DNA of 55,105 bases from Candidatus Giovannonibacteria bacterium (GTDB lineage: Bacteria; Patescibacteriota; Minisyncoccia; JACPKW01; UBA11713): the NCBI GenBank assembly GCA_016176285.1, contig JACOXM010000004.1, positions 1 through 55,105 of the forward strand, given 5' to 3'. Position numbers and translations under genes: made by a program. This document shows, piece by piece, positions 31,020 to 39,525 of the stretch (within the stretch, counting starts at the first letter, position 1; the number at the start of each line of letters is the position of its first letter). Under the pieces are notes generated by a model. The model searched no databases. It worked only from the letters and a program-made list of their open reading frames with translations, and was not told the origin of the DNA.

Positions 31020-32429
31020 ATGGCCAGCCAAGACGACACTTCATACTCCCGCCCCATCGAATCCCCCCTGGGCAAGACGATGAGGATCCCTCCGCAAAAT
31101 ATTGAAGCCGAGGTTTCCACTCTTGGAGCTCTTTTAATTGACGGAAATTCAATTTACAAAGTGATGGATATCGTCAGGCCGGAAGATTTTTACAGACCGC
31201 AGCACCAGTTAATTTTTAAAACTATCATGGAACTTTTCGATAAGCGTGAACCGATTGACGTTCTTTCGGTATCATCGCGTCTTCGCGAAAAAAATTCCCT
31301 TGAACAGGCTGGCGGCGTTGCCTATCTTACCGATTTAGTAAACTCTGTAGCGACAGCGTCAAATGTAAGGTATTATTCAGAACTTGTCCGAAAAAAAAGA
31401 GTTTTGAGGGATCTGATCCAAGTATCGGGAGAACTTACCGATTTAGGCTACAGGGAAAGCGAAGATACGGATGCTCTTCTGGATGAAGCGGAAAAGAAAA
31501 TATTTTCACTTTCACAAAGATCGCTTCATCAAAAATTTACACCTCTCGGCCAATCGCTGGAGGCAGCCTGGGACCGAATAGATAAGCTGCATAAAAATAA
31601 AAGCGAACTCCGCGGCGTGCCTACTGGTTTTAAGGATCTGGATAATGTTCTGGCCGGGTTGCAGCAATCCGATTTAATAATCTTGGCGGCAAGACCTTCC
31701 TTTGGGAAAACGTCGCTCGCCCTTGATATCGCGAGGCACGCCTCGATACATAAAAATATCCCGGTGGGAATATTTTCTCTGGAAATGTCCACCCAACAGC
31801 TTGTAGACCGCTTCATCGCCGCAGAAGCGCAAGTTGACTTATGGAAACTGCGTACCGGCAGACTTTCGGACGAGTCAGATGAATTTCCGCGCATCCGCGA
31901 CGCACTCGACCGTTTGTCGAAGGCGCCGCTATATATCGACGACGAATCCTCAAATAACGTCCTGCAGATGAGGGCGATGGCAAGAAGGCTTCAAGCCGAC
32001 CACGGTAATTTAGGATTAATTGTAATTGATTATCTTCAACTTATGCAGCCGAGAACTTCTTCCGAAAGCATGGTTCAGCAGATTACGGACATCTCCCGTT
32101 CGCTTAAAGGACTCGCAAAAGAATTAAACGTGCCCGTGCTCGCCGTATCACAATTATCAAGAGCAGTTGAAAGCAGACATCCGCCAACCCCACGCTTGTC
32201 GGACCTTAGGGAGTCCGGCTCAATTGAGCAGGACGCGGACGTAGTATTATTCATTTACCGCGAAGACCGATATAAAGAAAATTCCCAGCGCCCCAACCAA
32301 GCCGAAATCATGATTGCCAAGCACAGGAATGGGCCATTGGGCAAGGTTAATCTTTACTTTAATCCGGATAAAGCTTCTTTCGTATCCCTCGACAAGAACT
32401 CAGATTTCGAAAGTTTTGACATAGAATGA
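31020..32429 (+). CDS. dnaB: Replicative DNA helicase DnaB
   Basis: The 469-residue protein has the N-terminal DnaB domain (PPQNIEAEVSTLGALLIDG, about 21-39) and a RecA-like C-terminal ATPase: Walker A ARPSFGKTSLALDIA (about 224-238), Walker B LIVIDYLQLM (about 335-344), and SDLRESGSIEQDADVVLFIY with the arginine-rich sensor region. It unwinds DNA at the fork as a hexamer. No intein is seen. It overlaps recR by ATGA. Confidence 0.97.
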   Translation: MASQDDTSYSRPIESPLGKTMRIPPQNIEAEVSTLGALLIDGNSIYKVMDIVRPEDFYRPQHQLIFKTIMELFDKREPIDVLSVSSRLREKNSLEQAGGVAYLTDLVNSVATASNVRYYSELVRKKRVLRDLIQVSGELTDLGYRESEDTDALLDEAEKKIFSLSQRSLHQKFTPLGQSLEAAWDRIDKLHKNKSELRGVPTGFKDLDNVLAGLQQSDLIILAARPSFGKTSLALDIARHASIHKNIPVGIFSLEMSTQQLVDRFIAAEAQVDLWKLRTGRLSDESDEFPRIRDALDRLSKAPLYIDDESSNNVLQMRAMARRLQADHGNLGLIVIDYLQLMQPRTSSESMVQQITDISRSLKGLAKELNVPVLAVSQLSRAVESRHPPTPRLSDLRESGSIEQDADVVLFIYREDRYKENSQRPNQAEIMIAKHRNGPLGKVNLYFNPDKASFVSLDKNSDFESFDIE

Positions 32430-33034
32430 ACGACCCAGTAATTTCAAAACTGGCTTTATTCTTCCAGAAGCTTCCTGGAATCGGCCCGCGCCAAGCAAAG
32501 CGTTTTGTTTACGCACTTTTTGAACAAGATGAAAGATTTATAAAAGATTTTGCGAGCACGATTTTAAAACTCGTGGATGAGGTATCAAGATGCAAAAGAT
32601 GTTTCAGAATTTTCTCCGGCAAAGCAAAATATTGCGCGATATGCGAAAATCCCTCCCGTGATGAATCCAAATTGCTGATTTTGGAAAAAGACGCCGACTT
32701 GGAAAATATGGAAAAAAATGGAATTTTTAACGGATCGTATTTTATTTTGGGCGGGCTCCTATCTCCGCTTAAGCCCGAAAGAAAAGAAAGGCTTCATCTC
32801 GGCGACCTAAAAAAAAGAATTGAAGATACTAATGCAATTAAAGAAGTGATTTTAGCTCTTTCAGCCACTACCGAAGGGGACATGACACGGCACTTCATAG
32901 AAACAATGCTCGAAGGTTTAACTAAAAAAAGAGGGCTCAAAATAACAAACTTGGGCCGCGGGCTCTCGACCGGCACGGAACTCGAATACTCTGATCGCGA
33001 TACACTAAAAAATGCCTTTGAAAATAGAAAATAA
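32426..33034 (+). CDS. recR: Recombination protein RecR
   Basis: The 202-residue protein has the helix-hairpin-helix LPGIGPRQAKRF (about 15-26), a zinc motif CKRCFRIFSGKAKYCAIC with four Cys (about 55-72), and a Toprim domain (about 79-175) with LILEKDADLENME and ALSATTEGDMT. RecR loads RecA at gaps with RecO/RecF. It overlaps dnaB by 4 bp and is co-translated with it. Just 21 bp separate its stop from the converging rplU. Confidence 0.96.
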   Translation: MNDPVISKLALFFQKLPGIGPRQAKRFVYALFEQDERFIKDFASTILKLVDEVSRCKRCFRIFSGKAKYCAICENPSRDESKLLILEKDADLENMEKNGIFNGSYFILGGLLSPLKPERKERLHLGDLKKRIEDTNAIKEVILALSATTEGDMTRHFIETMLEGLTKKRGLKITNLGRGLSTGTELEYSDRDTLKNAFENRK

Positions 33035-33055
33035 CACTGAATCTTAGCGCAAAAA

Positions 33056-33370
33056 TTACTTAATCTCTTTGATCTTTATCTCCGTAAAAGGCTGTCTGTG
33101 GCCTTTGAGTTTTCGGTAGCGGGTTTTGGAGTGATAACGGGCTACATCCACCTTCTTAGCCTTTCCGTCTCTTATGCGCTCGGCCTCCACTTTAACATTA
33201 TTTAAAATTGGCTTTCCAACCTCAATCGAATCGCCCTCCCCAACCATTAAGACCTCATTAAAAGCAATTAAACCCTCATTATTTTGAGGTAATTTCTCTA
33301 TATGAAGCGTTAGCCCTTCTTTTACTAGATATTGCTTGCCTCCGGTTTTTATTACTGCGAATTTTGACAT
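33056..33370 (-). CDS. rplU: 50S ribosomal protein bL21
   Basis: The 104-residue protein contains FAVIKTGGKQYLVKEG at the N-terminus, KPILNNVKVEAERIRDGKAKK in the middle and YRKLKGHRQPFTEIKI, the signature close to the C-terminus. It binds 23S rRNA. It lies 2 bp after rmuC but has its own strong promoter inside the rmuC 3' end. The usual partner rpmA is elsewhere in the window. Confidence 0.96.
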   Translation of the reverse strand: MSKFAVIKTGGKQYLVKEGLTLHIEKLPQNNEGLIAFNEVLMVGEGDSIEVGKPILNNVKVEAERIRDGKAKKVDVARYHSKTRYRKLKGHRQPFTEIKIKEIK

Positions 33371-33372
33371 GA

Positions 33373-34410
33373 TTAATCAGTATAATCCCCCTCTCTCGGT
33401 TTTGCAACAAGCAGCGGCTCAGCGTCCATTTTCTCGCCCGTTATTTTATAAATATCTTTATCGATTTTTTGAAACTCGTGATATGCCTTGTCATAGGTTC
33501 CGACCGTTGCCGCCAAATTTTTTCCCAGTTTTTGCATGAAATCCTCGTAGGTGACAAGATGCCGCCCAAGGCTTTCGACATATTTTTTAATCTCCTTTGC
33601 CGACTCTTCGATTTGCAAAGCCTTCAATCCCTGTAAAACCGTCTGCAGGTAAGCCAAAAAGGATGTGGGCGAGACAATAATGACGTGGCGTTCCTTGAAC
33701 GCATATTCTATCAAATCCTGCGTCGCGATTTTCACTGCGCCGACTTTATTGATCAAGAGATCATAATAGACCGCCTCGGACGGAATAAACATGAATGCAA
33801 AATCCATCGTCCCCTCCGCCGGAAGGACATATTTTGATGTTTCATCAATGCGGTTTTTTAAATCCTGCCGGAACTGGCGCTCAAAGCGCTCCCGTTCCGC
33901 CTGATCGCGCGTCTCCAATATGCGGTTGTAATTTTCTAGCGAGAATTTTGAATCAACTGGAATTATTTTTTCCTTAACGAATATTACAGCGTCCACAATA
34001 TTGCCATCCTTAAAAGGATATTGCATCTGGTAGCTCCCGGGCGGCAGAACATTTTTAAGTACGGTCTCGAGATAATATTCGCCCAAGATCCCGCGCTGTT
34101 TGGGGTTTTGTAAAATATCCTGCAAATTGCGCAACTGATCAGCGAAGCTCACCACCTGTCTGTTGGTTTCATCCAGCCGCGTTAGCCGTTCCGTAACTTC
34201 CCTGATTATTTTCGCGGATTCCCCGAACTGTTTCTGCATGATTTCGGCCGATTGTCCCAACCCGTGGTCTAGTTTTCTTGCAAGGTCATTCATCTGATTT
34301 TGCAGCATCAAAAGACCATTGCCATCGCCTTCTTTTTTTCTGAATAAAATGAAATACGCGGCAACCCCGCCTATAATAATCCCCAACAAAATCCAAGTGC
34401 TTTCTGGCAT
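33373..34410 (-). CDS. rmuC: DNA recombination protein RmuC
   Basis: The 345-residue protein has an N-terminal membrane helix (about 4-22), a coiled coil (about 30-100) and the RmuC domain (about 105-320). Motifs include LGEYYLETVLKNVLPPG, IIPVDSKFSLENY and IIVSPTSFLAYL. RmuC limits inversions at short repeats, and its domain looks like a nuclease fold. The length is shorter than the E. coli protein but usual for small genomes. Upstream lies tRNA-Glu on the same strand. Confidence 0.93.
   Translation of the reverse strand: MPESTWILLGIIIGGVAAYFILFRKKEGDGNGLLMLQNQMNDLARKLDHGLGQSAEIMQKQFGESAKIIREVTERLTRLDETNRQVVSFADQLRNLQDILQNPKQRGILGEYYLETVLKNVLPPGSYQMQYPFKDGNIVDAVIFVKEKIIPVDSKFSLENYNRILETRDQAERERFERQFRQDLKNRIDETSKYVLPAEGTMDFAFMFIPSEAVYYDLLINKVGAVKIATQDLIEYAFKERHVIIVSPTSFLAYLQTVLQGLKALQIEESAKEIKKYVESLGRHLVTYEDFMQKLGKNLAATVGTYDKAYHEFQKIDKDIYKITGEKMDAEPLLVAKPREGDYTD
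33379..33407 (-). promoter_or_regulatory. Promoter of rplU inside rmuC
   Basis: On the minus strand TTGCAA (33402-33407), a 17-base spacer and TATACT (33379-33384) stand 8 bases before the rplU ATG. This predicts leaderless rplU mRNA independent of rmuC. Confidence 0.7.
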
Positions 34411-34436
34411 TTATTAATATTAGCACAAGAAACCTG

Positions 34437-34511
34437 TGACCCCATCGGGATTTGAACCCGAGTTTCATGGATGAGAACCATGTGTCCTAGGCCAGGCTAG
34501 ACGATAGGGCC
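34437..34511 (-). tRNA. tRNA-Glu (anticodon CUC)
   Basis: A cloverleaf folds with acceptor GGCCCTA/TGGGGTC (two G-T pairs), D arm TCGTCTAG...CTAGGAC, anticodon stem CATGG/CCATG with loop TTCTCAT, and T arm CTCGGGTTCAAATCCCGAT. The anticodon CUC reads GAG. The discriminator is A73 and no CCA is encoded. Confidence 0.93.
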
Positions 34512-34533
34512 GCACGAAAATTATATATCAACT

Positions 34534-35832
34534 TTATATTTTCTTCCACTCCTCATCCTGCCTACAAAGGAGTTCCGCTTTTTTTTCAGGCTCCGCCATA
34601 AGGTTTTCCACGATTTTTTCCATGCGCATGCTTTGCGAGCCTTTCACTAAAATTAAATCTCCCGGCTGGATTATTTTTTGCAGCTCTTTTCCCGCGTCTT
34701 CGGAAGTACCGAATGTATAAATTGTTTTCTTTTTAAAGCCCTCTTTCATCGCGCCCTCCATAAAAAACTTCGCCCTAACCCCGACAGTGCATAAAATATC
34801 CGCAACTTGCGCGGCATTTCTGCCCAAATCACGGTGCGCCGTGATAGTGTGCCGTCCGAGCTCAAGCATATCTCCCAAAACCGCGATTTTTCTTTTAGCC
34901 TCTAACTCCCCCATTACATCAAGCGCAGCGGCTAAAGCCTTCGGGGAAGAATTATAAGTATCATCCAAAATCAATGTTTCATTATTACCGCGGATTAATT
35001 TAAGTCTCCCTGGCGGAGGAGAGTAAAGCGAGAGCGCCTCAACGGAATCCTCAACGCTAATATTAAAAATGGAAGCAACGGCAATCGCTGACAATGCCGG
35101 ATAGACGTGGTGGCGCCCAAACGCATTGATAATTTTTACCGTAAATTCCTGATTCTGGAATTTTATTTTGAATGCGATTCCTTCCGGACGGGATTTCTTA
35201 CCTTCTTTTTGATAAAAAATTCCATAATCATATGCAAAAAATTGCGCACCATCCGACATTCCATAAGTCAAAATATTTGCGGATGTTTTATCTTTCAATT
35301 TCATAACTTCCTCATCATCCATATTCAATAAAACATTTACAGATGCCGGCAAGCCCTTTATAAGTTCAGCCTTTTCAAGAAAAACCTCCTCCGGCCCGTT
35401 AAAAAATTCAACATGAACCGGGGTTTCGGCAAAAGTGGTTAAAACAGCGACGTCAGGATTAATTAATCTTCTAATCTTTTTGATATCTCCCGGGCGATCC
35501 GCGCCAATTTCCAAAACTAGAATTTCGGGATAAGGAACATTGTTAATAATCATTTCTAAGCCCTTCCATAAAATAGAAATCCATTTAGCAAGAGAACCCC
35601 ACCCGCTTTTCGCTCCTATGACAGTCAAGGGCACGCCTAGCTCTGAATTGTAGCTTTTCTCGCTTTTTCTAATTTTGTATTTCCGTTCCAAGACTTTGGC
35701 GATTGCGTCTTTCGTTGATGTTTTTCCAACCGATCCCGTGACCGCAACAATTTTTGGATTATATTTTGAAAGGATTCTTTTCGATTCCCAAGTCAAAATA
35801 AAAACAACGGCTTTTTTCAAGATGTCTTTCAT
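34534..35832 (-). CDS. murF: UDP-MurNAc-tripeptide--D-Ala-D-Ala ligase (MurF)
   Basis: MurF adds D-Ala-D-Ala, made by the Ddl at the other end of the window, to the peptidoglycan precursor. The 432-residue protein has the P-loop VTGSVGKTSTKDAI (about 30-43), LEIGADRPGDI near 124, DDTYNSSPKAL near 293 and a Mur ligase C-terminal domain with ILVKGSQSMRMEKIV. I choose the ATG at 35832 (MKDILKK) because a strong promoter ends 7 bases before it; the ORF extends 24 codons further upstream. It closes the mraZ-rsmH-ftsL-ftsI cluster, with a ~98 bp gap after ftsI. Confidence 0.95.
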   Translation of the reverse strand: MKDILKKAVVFILTWESKRILSKYNPKIVAVTGSVGKTSTKDAIAKVLERKYKIRKSEKSYNSELGVPLTVIGAKSGWGSLAKWISILWKGLEMIINNVPYPEILVLEIGADRPGDIKKIRRLINPDVAVLTTFAETPVHVEFFNGPEEVFLEKAELIKGLPASVNVLLNMDDEEVMKLKDKTSANILTYGMSDGAQFFAYDYGIFYQKEGKKSRPEGIAFKIKFQNQEFTVKIINAFGRHHVYPALSAIAVASIFNISVEDSVEALSLYSPPPGRLKLIRGNNETLILDDTYNSSPKALAAALDVMGELEAKRKIAVLGDMLELGRHTITAHRDLGRNAAQVADILCTVGVRAKFFMEGAMKEGFKKKTIYTFGTSEDAGKELQKIIQPGDLILVKGSQSMRMEKIVENLMAEPEKKAELLCRQDEEWKKI

Positions 35833-35839
35833 ATTATAT

Positions 35840-35868
35840 ATTATATCCGAGCGAGAATTTTCTTTAAA
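35840..35868 (-). promoter_or_regulatory. Promoter of murF
   Basis: On the minus strand TTTAAA (35863-35868), a 17-base spacer and a perfect TATAAT (35840-35845) stand 7 bases before the ATG. A second TATAAT-like stretch abuts the ATG. Confidence 0.65.
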
Positions 35869-35930
35869 GAAGCGTAGAACCTTTTCGCTAGAAAGATGGC
35901 TCACAGCTTACTAAAGAAAATTCGAGCGAT

Positions 35931-37658
35931 TTATCTATCCGGTGGAACTTCATAATACGTCAAAAGAAACTGCATTATTTCGGCGTAATAAGGTGTCAGG
36001 GATTGCGAGGCATACTTAACACCCTGGGGACGCTCGATGTACATAAACAAGAGAAACCTTGAATCAAAAGCGGGAGCCCAGCCCAAAAAAGAATGAAGAT
36101 AATCCTCCGAATACCCCTTCCCATTTTCGAGCGAAATTTGAGCGGTTCCAGTTTTAGCTGCCGCTGTCCAGTGTTCAAATTTTACCCTTCCTCCCAATAA
36201 CGCGTCATCTGCAACTTTTGAAAGCATTCTTGAAATTGTTTCCGATGTCTCGCCGGAAATCACCCGCCTTTCCTCCTTGGGTCCAAAAACTATATCGCTT
36301 CTACCAGGGCGCTCTATTCTATCCACTATGTAGGGCTGCATAATTTTTCCTCCATTAGCCAAAGATGCGGCAGCCCTCGCGAACTCAAGCGGAGTTGCGG
36401 AAATTCCCTGCCCGAATGAAGCAGTGGCATGTTCCACATCTCTTTTGGAATAAAGATTAGAAACATTTCCTTTTACCTCCCCAGGAAGAGTAATGCCGGT
36501 TTTTTCTCCCAACCCATAGGCCAAAAAGTATTTTCTCATATCCTCCTTCCCGATTTTCCCCGCAACGAATGCCGCGCCCGTATTTAAAGACTCTTCAAGC
36601 ACCTTTTGCATGCTCGTCTCTCCCCTGCTTTTATCGTCGAAATTTCTAATTGTATACCCGTCAATAACGATTCTACCCGGATCGAAATATGTGCTATCAG
36701 GCGTAATTACTTTTTTATCAACTCCCGCGGCGATGGTTAATGGCTTAAACACTGACCCAAACTCGAATACACTTTCTACAATTGGATTAATAAACACGTT
36801 TAACGAAGGGGACTCTCCATAAGTATTCGGATCAAAATTCGGAAAAGCGGTCATGGCAACAATTTTTCCGGTTTTCGGTTCTATTATTATCCCTCCGCCG
36901 CCCGAAGGTTTCCACTCTTCCTGTATTTCCTTGAATTTTCTCTCAAAAAAAGACTGAACGTTCGGTTCAATAGTTAATATAATGTCATTCCCTTCTTCGG
37001 GAGGAGAAAAAAATCTCCGCCCAAGTTCCAAGATTATTCCCCCCGCGGAGCGCGAACCGCTTGCCAAACCGCTTCTCCCCTTTAAAGCATCCTCAAAATA
37101 CCTCTCAATCCCGTATCTCCCCTCTAGCTCATCGTCCTTATAACCAAGAAAGCCTACAACATGCGCGGCAATAGTTTTCGACGGATAAACCCTCCACTCC
37201 TCCGGCACAAGCCCAACATTTTCAATTTTTAGGGCCCGGACTTTCTCCGCGTCATCCCTTTCGACTTTGCGAGCTACTACTTCATAAGGGTCATTTTTCT
37301 TTGAAGCATGAGAAAGAAAATCGTTTTTATCAAGGGGTATAATTTTTGAAAGTTTTGCATACGCATCATCTGCGTCTATTAATTTTTTAGGGTTAATATA
37401 AATCGAATAGCCTTCTTTCGTAGATGCGAGAGGGATAAGTTCGCCGGATCTTTCCTGTAAATAAATATTTCCTCTGCGAGGGGTTAATACTTGAGAAAAA
37501 TTCTGCTGTCTCTGGGCTTGCGTCTTGTAATATGCTCCGGAAACTACTTGAAGAAAAAAAAGCCTTAAAATCAAGATCCCTGCAAAAAATATCAAAAAAG
37601 CGAAAGTTATCCGTATCCGCTTTGTTATTTCGCGATCGGCCGGATTAGCAGAATGCAT
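35931..37658 (-). CDS. ftsI: Class B penicillin-binding protein (FtsI, septal transpeptidase)
   Basis: The 575-residue protein has a short cytosolic tail, one membrane helix (about 15-36), the dimerisation domain starting TPRRGNIYLQ (about 58-67) and a transpeptidase domain. The active-site SVFK (in FGSVFKPLTIAAG), the SLN triad and KTGTAQ are present in the usual order. Position after mraZ, rsmH and ftsL identifies it as FtsI rather than the elongation enzyme encoded at 41501-43447. It has no C-terminal PASTA domain. It cross-links septal peptidoglycan outside the membrane. Confidence 0.95.
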   Translation of the reverse strand: MHSANPADREITKRIRITFAFLIFFAGILILRLFFLQVVSGAYYKTQAQRQQNFSQVLTPRRGNIYLQERSGELIPLASTKEGYSIYINPKKLIDADDAYAKLSKIIPLDKNDFLSHASKKNDPYEVVARKVERDDAEKVRALKIENVGLVPEEWRVYPSKTIAAHVVGFLGYKDDELEGRYGIERYFEDALKGRSGLASGSRSAGGIILELGRRFFSPPEEGNDIILTIEPNVQSFFERKFKEIQEEWKPSGGGGIIIEPKTGKIVAMTAFPNFDPNTYGESPSLNVFINPIVESVFEFGSVFKPLTIAAGVDKKVITPDSTYFDPGRIVIDGYTIRNFDDKSRGETSMQKVLEESLNTGAAFVAGKIGKEDMRKYFLAYGLGEKTGITLPGEVKGNVSNLYSKRDVEHATASFGQGISATPLEFARAAASLANGGKIMQPYIVDRIERPGRSDIVFGPKEERRVISGETSETISRMLSKVADDALLGGRVKFEHWTAAAKTGTAQISLENGKGYSEDYLHSFLGWAPAFDSRFLLFMYIERPQGVKYASQSLTPYYAEIMQFLLTYYEVPPDR

Positions 37659-37668
37659 TAATTAGATT

Positions 37669-37986
37669 TTATCGGAAATTCTCGACGGAAGACAGTGCTA
37701 AATTTTGTTGCCTTGTTACAAATTCCTGCTTAGAAACTTCTGACTTGCTAAATAATCCCGAATATTCATCATAAAAAACCGTTAGCTTCGAGGTAAGCTG
37801 CTCTTCACTGTCTTGGAGATCCTGGCGCAAAACTGCCATATCCCTCGACATCTCCCCCCTTTCGAAGGCATTAGAAACTGCAATATTTAATGCCATAATA
37901 TAAAACATCAAAAGCAAAACTGCCCCGCCGACGAGCCAGAACCAAAGTTTTTCTTCTCTTGATATATATATTCGATAGTATTTCAT
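37669..37986 (-). CDS. ftsL: FtsL-like division protein
   Basis: The 105-residue bitopic protein has a short cytosolic N-terminus, a membrane helix (about 14-37, LWFWLVGGAVLLLMFYIMAL) and an extracytosolic coiled coil (about 43-75, LRQDLQDSEEQLTSKLTVF). There is no sequence signature, as usual for FtsL. The call rests on size, topology and position between rsmH and ftsI. Its start overlaps the rsmH stop by one base, and ftsI follows after 10 bp. Confidence 0.72.
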   Translation of the reverse strand: MKYYRIYISREEKLWFWLVGGAVLLLMFYIMALNIAVSNAFERGEMSRDMAVLRQDLQDSEEQLTSKLTVFYDEYSGLFSKSEVSKQEFVTRQQNLALSSVENFR

Positions 37987-38870
37987 TATTTTTTTTCTAT
38001 TATTCTTAGCTTCGCGGAACGGGACCGCGGATTTTCTAGCATCTCCGCTCGAGTTGGCGCTTGCGGCTTTTTAAAAATCAATATCCCCGCCCTCTCTGCC
38101 GCTAATTTCTTAAAAAACTTTTTAACGATCCTGTCTTCAAGGGAATGGTAAGAAATAACCGCAATTCTTCCGCCTGAAGACAATATCTTCCATGCCTCTT
38201 CGAGCCCTTTTGATATGTTTTCAAGCTCTTCATTTACATAAATACGCAGGGCTTGAAAAGTTTTCGTGGCGGGACTGATTCTACCCTTTCGTCTTACGAT
38301 TTTCGAAATTATTTCTTCGAGCTCTTTTGCCGTTTGAATTTTTCTTTGCTGCCGAGCCCTTATTATCCCGCTCGCAATCTTTCTCCAAAAACGATCTTCT
38401 CCATATTCACGGATGATGTCTTCCAATTCTTCGCGCGAAGCTGTATTCACTACATCAAATGCGTTAGGCCGCCGTTTTCTATCAAACGTCATTTCAAGCC
38501 CGCCTTCCGCTTTAAACGAAAATCCCCGACCGGATGCCGAAAGTTGTAAAGAACTTAGCCCAAGGTCAAATAAAATTGCATCCGGCCTCCGCCCACCGGC
38601 GGATGAGGATTTCGTTACCTTCTCTAGGTCAGAGAAGTTCAAATGAAAAAGTTTCAGCCTCTTCTCGTCCGCAAATCTTTCTTCGAGCAACCGTATCATA
38701 TCTTCATCAGCATCGATTCCGGCAAGCTCTCCCTCCGGCCCTAACTTTTTTAAGATTTCTGCTGCGTGTCCCCCGCCGTCTGTCGTCGCATCAATTACAA
38801 AGGAATCTTTTTTTAAATTCAATCCCTCAATTGTTTCATTTAAAAGAACTGGGACGTGTACTTCTTTCAT
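37986..38870 (-). CDS. rsmH: 16S rRNA m4C1402 methyltransferase (RsmH/MraW)
   Basis: The 294-residue protein begins VHVPVLLNETIEGLNL and contains the SAM motif IDATTDGGGHAAEIL (about 24-38). Further motifs are ILFDLGLSSLQLSASGRGFSF, RIYVNEELENI and the C-terminal VISYHSLEDRIVKKFF. It methylates the ribosomal P site. It follows mraZ by 2 bp and touches ftsL. The length is slightly short for the family but all blocks are present. Confidence 0.97.
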   Translation of the reverse strand: MKEVHVPVLLNETIEGLNLKKDSFVIDATTDGGGHAAEILKKLGPEGELAGIDADEDMIRLLEERFADEKRLKLFHLNFSDLEKVTKSSSAGGRRPDAILFDLGLSSLQLSASGRGFSFKAEGGLEMTFDRKRRPNAFDVVNTASREELEDIIREYGEDRFWRKIASGIIRARQQRKIQTAKELEEIISKIVRRKGRISPATKTFQALRIYVNEELENISKGLEEAWKILSSGGRIAVISYHSLEDRIVKKFFKKLAAERAGILIFKKPQAPTRAEMLENPRSRSAKLRIIEKK

Positions 38871-38872
38871 AT

Positions 38873-39307
38873 CTAGTAAGCTCCGATTTCTCCCAATTTT
38901 TCCGCAAGCGTGTCCGTTGAACGCTCAACTTCTTTCTTGTACGATTCCCACCTTTCCTTGTTCCAAATTTCCATTCTCTTAAAAACGCCTATCACACTCG
39001 CCTCTCCTTTTAAGCCTGCGTATTCAGAAAGAAAATCCGGAATTAATATTCTCCCAAGCTGATCGAGTTCAACTTCAGCGGCGCCGGCAAGAAATAATCT
39101 CACAAAATCTCGAGTGTCTTTTTGCCCCGTCGGCAAATCTGCGAGCCTCGAAGCCACTTTTTCCCATTCATCCAGCGGATACACAAAAAGGCAGTTATCC
39201 AAACCCCTCGTAATCACCGCTTTTTTCCCGACATCTTTTCGGAATTTCGCAGGGATAGCAAGCCTGCGCTTCGCGTCTAAATTATGTAAATATTCACCGA
39301 TAAACAT
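38873..39307 (-). CDS. mraZ: Transcriptional regulator MraZ
   Basis: The 144-residue protein consists of two MraZ/AbrB-like repeats: MFIGEYLHNLDAKRRLAIPAKF (split, residues 1-22) and ELDQLGRILIPDFL (about 82-95), each with the conserved DxxxR/GR and IP residues. MraZ binds GTGGG repeats upstream of its own operon and tunes division genes. The start at MFIGEY follows family alignment; a longer reading adds 11 untypical residues. The upstream region holds candidate GTGGG-type boxes. Confidence 0.95.
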   Translation of the reverse strand: MFIGEYLHNLDAKRRLAIPAKFRKDVGKKAVITRGLDNCLFVYPLDEWEKVASRLADLPTGQKDTRDFVRLFLAGAAEVELDQLGRILIPDFLSEYAGLKGEASVIGVFKRMEIWNKERWESYKKEVERSTDTLAEKLGEIGAY

Positions 39308-39328
39308 ATGAAGAATGTCGTAGTAATG

Positions 39329-39358
39329 TTTATGAAACAATTAAGCCTTAATTTTCAA
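39329..39358 (-). promoter_or_regulatory. Possible mraZ promoter with a palindrome in the spacer
   Basis: On the minus strand TTGAAA (39353-39358) and CATAAA (39329-39334) have an 18-base spacer. A perfect inverted repeat AATTAAG-C-CTTAATT (39339-39353, plus-strand reading) fills most of the spacer and could be an operator. Confidence 0.4.
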
Positions 39359-39370
39359 GAGGAAATTGGA

Positions 39371-39431
39371 CTATTCACATATCCACTATATTATCCACAA
39401 TTCCCCACTTCCCTTTCATTTTATCCCACCT
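39371..39431 (-). promoter_or_regulatory. Candidate MraZ boxes upstream of mraZ
   Basis: On the minus strand GTGGGA, GTGGGG, GTGGAT and GTGGAT occur in direct orientation. The last three are spaced 10 and 12 bases apart, and the first lies 21 bases (two turns) upstream. MraZ is known to bind such direct repeats before its operon. Confidence 0.5.
39391..39399 (+). promoter_or_regulatory. Perfect DnaA-box sequence
   Basis: TTATCCACA matches the DnaA consensus TTATNCACA. One-mismatch copies lie at 39371-39379 (CTATTCACA) and on the opposite strand at 39465-39473. The boxes overlap the candidate MraZ repeats, so one motif may be incidental. Confidence 0.45.
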
Positions 39432-39478
39432 ATATATAATACACAAACATTCTAATATGTTTCTTGTGGAAAACTAAA

Positions 39479-39504
39479 CCCCCGCGCCAATTTTGGCGCG
39501 GGGG
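39479..39504 (-). terminator. Strong terminator after the mre-lysS run
   Basis: A perfect 12-bp stem CCCCCGCGCCAA/TTGGCGCGGGGG with a 2-base loop is followed on the minus strand by TTTAGTTTT. It ends the long minus-strand gene run 21 bases after lysS. Confidence 0.88.
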
Positions 39505-39525
39505 TAAAAACTTATGTTTAAGAAA

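Noticed and set aside
39308-39525. Chromosome replication origin
   Set aside because: Only one perfect DnaA box is present and no dnaA or dnaN gene is nearby; kept as a regulatory-site finding instead.
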